DNA of 64,000 bases from Patagioenas fasciata (taxonomy: Eukaryota; Chordata; Aves; Columbiformes; Columbidae): the NCBI RefSeq assembly GCF_037038585.1, contig NC_092526.1:36531501-36595500 (forward strand), given 5' to 3'. Shown here in pieces: positions 59,055 to 64,000 of the stretch. The position numbers and the translations under genes are program-made. Each line of letters starts with the position of its first letter. Position 1 is the first letter of the stretch. The notes below the pieces were generated by a model. The model did no database searches. It was not told the origin of the DNA and was given only the letters and a program-made list of their open reading frames with translations.

Positions 59055-62000
59055 ATTACACAGTCCAACAAGCCTAACCCATGAAAAACGCTCATTCCAG
59101 GAGGTGTCCAAGCACCTCAAGTCTGCCTCCCTCCTCATGGGTGCACAGACCGCCCTGTAAGTTGCACTGGTCGAAAAACTGCTTCACTGCCTCTTACAGC
59201 CTCCGACACTTCTGGTGGCTGCTGCTTTTGTGCTGTCCCAACTGCTCTTCTGCTTCAGCGAACAATTTAGAGCTCCCAAAAGCCCTGAGGCACTCATACG
59301 ATCACGGGCTCTGCCATCTTATGCAACACACGACACTCCCACAGCATCTTTTCCCCTGGGCAGCCCTGCATCCCCCTGCCCGCTCCTCTTCTGCCTGGCA
59401 CCAGGGGACACACGGTCATTGTCCCGCGGCTTTACCAAGCCCCTCGACAGATCACCACAATCATTACCTCCCTACAGACCTCCTACGGCATTCTTCATCT
59501 GCCAAAACTGGCATTGACCGCTCTGCCGGGGACCCTTCGTCTTTCCAGCAGTGATTTTCACACCAGATAATTTTCCTTTTTTCAAACAGGTCCTAAATTA
59601 GAGCAAGCCATTCTACTCCAACATGCCCATTTGGCTCACCTAAACGAAAATGAAATCTTTAAAAAGGGAAAATCAAAATCTGGTCCCCTCTAGGAGAGGC
59701 AGCAATTTGGTTGGTTGGTTGGCTTTTTTCTCCATCCCATCACCTGTTCCCCATTTCTTTATTTGAACCTTGCAGGACAGGACCAGTCAGCCACACTGGA
59801 ACGACGTTCTACTGGTAAAATCTACTTTAAAGCAAGAAAAACTTACAAAGTGGTGGAGCCCTGTCATTTTAAGTGCCTGAAGCTCTCAGCAGCCCTGCCA
59901 GCAGCACAGGCAGACACATGCACTGCTGCACAGCGTTCACACCGCGCCTGCATTAGCACCAACGAGCTCTCTCACCAGAGCCCCATCCGCATACCCCATG
60001 CAGCGATGAGATCAGCCGCTGCCAGAAGAGAGATGTTGCAAGAACACCCATGTCATCAAAAGAAATAATGGGGGGATCAAACCACAGTAGGTGTTTCTCT
60101 GCCACTCCCTGCTGTTGGTTTTCAGAGCTGCCAGACGTTTGGCATTGCCTTGGGCTTCTCAGCTCTGGGACTAGAGAAGCAAACCAGAGAGCTCTGAGAA
60201 CTGTTCCCTTACCTCTCCGTGCTTCAGTATCCCCACACTCACAGGGGAATGTGGTCTGGCATCATTCCTGCAAAGAACATCTTCCTCAAGCAAAAAAACT
60301 ACACACCCCTTCCCAAGCGGTAGCAATCCTTAGGCTGACTGTGCCCAAAATGCATCTGCTGAGAACACCCACATCCACAACAGAATTTCTCAGGAGAGAG
60401 AGATTTTCCCTTGTAAAAGAAGGGCCAGCACAAGATCTTTCCATCTTGCACAGAAGATGCTGGCAGGAAAGTACTTCTCCATGTTGAAGAGGACTGCTGG
60501 CATGAGCACTGTGCCTGCTGGTTTCCTAATATGGACCAAAGAGTCAAATGGGTTTAGATCCACCCGTCGTGCACCTACAGACTCATCACTGGTGTTTCAC
60601 TCGGTGTAAGACCGAGTTTCATCTTTTTACCCCACTGACAGGATATTAATTTATGTAATGGCCCAAGAGCTGCCAGGCGCTATGAGACATTTTCCTGGCT
60701 TTGTTCAGCGTTCCTCTCCTGACGAGGACCTTCCCGTTAGTCCTGCCTTCGCTGGGGTGTCGCAGCAAAGACACGAAGAAATGCCAGCTTCCCAGCGGGT
60801 CCCGAGCAGAGAGTGCAAAGCACAATCTGCCCTTCTCCGGGAGGTGGGGCTGATCCAAGCCACTGCGCCAGGAACGTTTGCCAGTATCAAGAAGGCTGTT
60901 CCACTTCAGAGGTTTGCAGGCTTGGGTATCGCCACCCTAAAAAATAAGGTAGGACAGAAAGCAGCAGACAAGGATATCCCTGTGAGGAACACACAGCACC
61001 CACAAAGTCTGGAGAAACCTGCAGCTATTGTGCCTTTGGGTGGGCACGTGGCCCTTTGGGTAGGGGAGGAGATACCTGCAAGACGTAATGTGAAAACACC
61101 CAACACATTTCGGGAAAGAGAGAAAGGTGTTTTGTCTCCCCCTGCTAGTCCTCACACATGCCCCACCACCCTAGGAGCTTCACGAAGAGGCAGGTTCAGC
61201 AAAGGTTCTCAAGACGCAAAAGCTAGTTGTACATCTCTTGAAATATTTGTTTTCTTTTAGTTAATGAAGTTTTGCCTCTACTGAGGACCTTGCAAAATCA
61301 GAGCCAGCTGTTGGAAACCAAAGGCTGATGCTGCCAAAACTGAAAAATCCATTTTTCCTGCTATTCCAGCTGCCTTTAACCAGCTCACGTCCCCCAGAGA
61401 GGTCAACAGTGTGCAAAATACTGCTAAAAAGATGTGCACTGGAGATGTTCGCTCCTAGCCAGGATTTCTACACTGCTCTTTGTGAAGCCAGAAATACACT
61501 AGCTGCAAAGCCAAACAGCACTACAGCCGCCTTCTATGAATGTTACATAATAAATAATGCATTTAAGTATTGTGATGTTGGGCTCCAAATCCCAGCCTCA
61601 CTTATCCTTTAAAGACTGTGCCATCGTTATTTATAGTATTTATATTACAAAGGACAGGGGGGCGTACTATCATATCTCGTTTAAAGATTACTTTCAGATG
61701 AAGCAAGTCTAGTTCTTTAACATTTTCTTCAAGGAGAAAAAGGTGACAGCAGCAGCTGGGGCACAGCAAACAAATCAATAGATGTGTATGGACATATAGG
61801 TCAAATAAGAATTAGGCTGAGTGAAAAACAAGTTGGCTGTGAAACATTCCTTTGGCTGCTTTTCCGCAGATGGTGCTAGCCATTTGTGGTTAATCTTAGG
61901 GAAGCTCCGTCTTCTTTGAGCCTACAACGCTTACAAACTTCCAAGAAGCAAACTTTTACTATAATTTTTTATGTTTCCTTATACTGGGTAACATTTCTAT

Positions 62001-64000
62001 ATGAGCATACACTTATTGCACTAGGAAAATCTGAAGGAGGAACTGGAAAATTTTGTTCTGTGTCCTGCAGAGCAGAAAAATCTCATTTAAAAATACAGAA
62101 CTGACCTAGAAAAAGGAAGAGTTATTATGCTGCCCTCTAATGAGCACATCTAACATCTGAAAAACAGCATTCTCAGAGAGATGTTCTGTTCTGCCACTGG
62201 CACGTCCTCTCCTGCTCAGAGCTGTCAGCAATGTGGTCACAGCTGGAGCAAGGCAGCACGTCCCACACAAAGACACGCAGAAGAAACATCTGGATGGACC
62301 TGAGACCTATTCTGTGCTTTCCTAGGCTTAGATTAGAGTATATGGCTGTGTCCTGTTCTGTTCCCATTCCTCCCACAAATAGAGGGAGCAGGGGAGAGGC
62401 TCCTAATTCCAACCTTCAGGACACAAGTAAGCATACCTATCAGCTCATTTCTGCAGTTGCCATGAGGACAGTCCTCCCTCTAAAGCTATCTCCAAAGGAT
62501 ATTTGCTGCATTTACCTTCTGCATCTCTTCCTTGGGTCCATCTGCATGCTATTCAATCTATTCTCTCCATTCAACCTAGCAAAGAAAATACTGTGACCTC
62601 ATGATACGGAGCTAGACCACACTCTTCACTGCCACAGAGGGCCACTATGTTGTGAGAGGCACACAACAGAAACATGGAGGGAATGACTTGCTTAAGCATC
62701 TGTGAGCATTAACAAAAAGCAAAGGAATTCAGTTCTCTTGCCAGGGTGTCTCTGGGTCTGCACAATCACCAGAAGATGTTCGGTAGAAAAAGGCAGTAAG
62801 GAAGGCAGAGGAACAGCCATGGCGCAACAGTTCTACCTGGTACTGAATTTAATTTCAACTTTTACTGAGCTACAGTTACACAGTGGGTTGACCTTGGCCA
62901 GCCCCCACCAAACTGCTCCCTCATTCGAACTTCTCAACAGGACAGAGGGAGGAAATCAGATGGGTTCATGGGTCGAGGTAAACACCAGGGAGACCACTCA
63001 CCAATTACCATCAACAGCAAAACAGACTCGACTTGGGAAAAAGTATTTTAAGGTATTGCCAATTAAAACAGAATCAGGTAGAGAGAAAGAAAGACTCTAA
63101 AACACCTTCCCACACACACCTCCCTTCTCAGCTTCACTCCTTCACTCCTGACTCCTCTACCTCCCGCCCTGAGCAGCACAGGGGGAATGGGGTTACAGTC
63201 AGCCCACCACAGCTCCTCTCTGCCGCTCCTTCCTCCTCACCGTTACCCATCGTGGTTCTCCCCATGGGCTGACCTGGCATTTTTACCCCTACTGAATTAC
63301 ACGTTTTCCCAGAGGCAGCATCGTGGCTGATGGGCTGAGCTGTGGCTGTGGTGGGTGCGTCAGAGCTCAATGGACCTCTCCCCACACAGGTCCCCTGGCC
63401 ATCAAAACCTTGCCACCTACACCCAGTACAGGTAAGCAGGCAAACACCCTCTATTTTGCAACAAGAAAAGACATGAAGAATTTATAATTCCACATAAACA
63501 GTATCTACACATTTGTAGGCTACTTCCATAAATAAAACCCACGCAGGTACAGGCTCTACAGCAACAAGCGCCCCTGCAGATGCAGAAGAGCCCCGGCAGT
63601 GGGGTCACAAAGCACTGGCATAAATCAAAAGCAACAGCCAGAAGCTTCACTGAGAAAAAGATGAAAGTGCCACTGAAGGAAGCAACTTGAACTGAAAATC
63701 ACTATTTTTGTCAGCAGAATTCCTGCAGTCTGGAACAGCCTTCCTCTGCTTCCCCAACAACAGGCACACCAGGTTATTTCAACTCAAAGCACATCGCAAA
63801 GTAACTATTGGATGTATAGACACAGCCTGTACCCATCGCAGCTGGCGATGTCCTACCCATGCTAAAGAAGCCTGTTCCCAGTTACATAAGAACACTCAGT
63901 GACCTGAATTTACAAGTAACCTTTATTTTGAGAGGAAGGGAGAGGAAAACAGATATAAGTAAAAATGAATTTTAAAAGCCATGTAGCTGGTAAACTCAAG

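Larger units (their letters stand above)
39490..64000 (-). other. SLX9: Presumed 5' intron(s) of SLX9; no coding exon recognised
   Basis: The 69-nt exon at 39489 starts in the middle of a codon, so at least one coding exon lies upstream, to the right. I scanned the plus strand for the reverse complement of the conserved FINTNIF and LVQKLE codons and found no convincing exon. No CpG island is visible here that could be the SLX9 promoter. The stretch contains CR1 pieces, a hAT MITE, simple repeats and unassigned open frames (for example 250 codons at 47662-48414 and 200 codons at 60658-61260) with no recognisable domain. Confidence 0.55.

Noticed and set aside
1..64000. CRISPR arrays, tRNA/rRNA genes, operons, phage or plasmid modules
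   Set aside because: No regularly spaced repeats, no tRNA or rRNA signature seen by eye, and the introns and CR1 repeats identify the sequence as vertebrate nuclear DNA.

Overview
The window is vertebrate nuclear DNA, almost certainly from a bird. It has single-exon-sized coding islands with GT/AG splice sites, long non-coding introns and one strong CpG island. Its dispersed repeats are chicken-repeat-1 (CR1) LINE 3' ends carrying the avian hallmark tail of ATTCTGTG-type repeats. There is no prokaryotic, plasmid or phage content, no CRISPR array, and no tRNA or rRNA gene that I can see.

The one protein-coding gene I can prove from sequence is SLX9 (older names FAM207A, C21orf70), on the minus strand. 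Four consecutive coding exons are visible at 39489-39421, 35645-35492, 31597-31529 and 29149-29023. All four join in frame, with phase 1, phase 2 and phase 2 junctions, to give the middle and C-terminal part of the protein and a stop codon. A 3' untranslated region and poly(A) signal follow at about 28.5 kb. I could not find the first exon(s), so they probably lie beyond position 64000, which would make 39490-64000 intron.

Region by region: (1) 1-16.7 kb has no recognisable coding exon. By conserved gene order (ITGB2 - SLX9 - ADARB1 in human 21q22.3, SLX9 and ADARB1 in the same orientation) it is best read as the first intron(s) of ADARB1 on the minus strand. A CpG-rich patch at 10.0-10.3 kb with a strong minus-strand splice donor, and a 37-nt exon-like segment at 2.3 kb, may be alternative 5' exons. 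(2) 16.7-17.65 kb is a dense CpG island with GC boxes, two CCAAT boxes on the minus strand and an NRF1-like site, the likely ADARB1 promoter and first exon. (3) 17.65-28.5 kb is intergenic, with three CR1 fragments, one of them near-consensus. (4) 28.5-39.5 kb holds the SLX9 exons, with a CR1 fragment and an LTR-like element in the introns. (5) 39.5-64 kb is presumed SLX9 intron with two more CR1 fragments (one from the reverse transcriptase), a hAT-type MITE with a target-site duplication, an ATCT microsatellite and a 24-bp minisatellite.

SLX9 is a small-subunit ribosome-biogenesis factor and ADARB1 encodes the A-to-I RNA-editing enzyme ADAR2. They are neighbours rather than a functional unit. 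I found no credible novel biological system. The items most worth checking are the candidate alternative 5' exons of the left-hand gene and the sense-oriented LTR inside SLX9.
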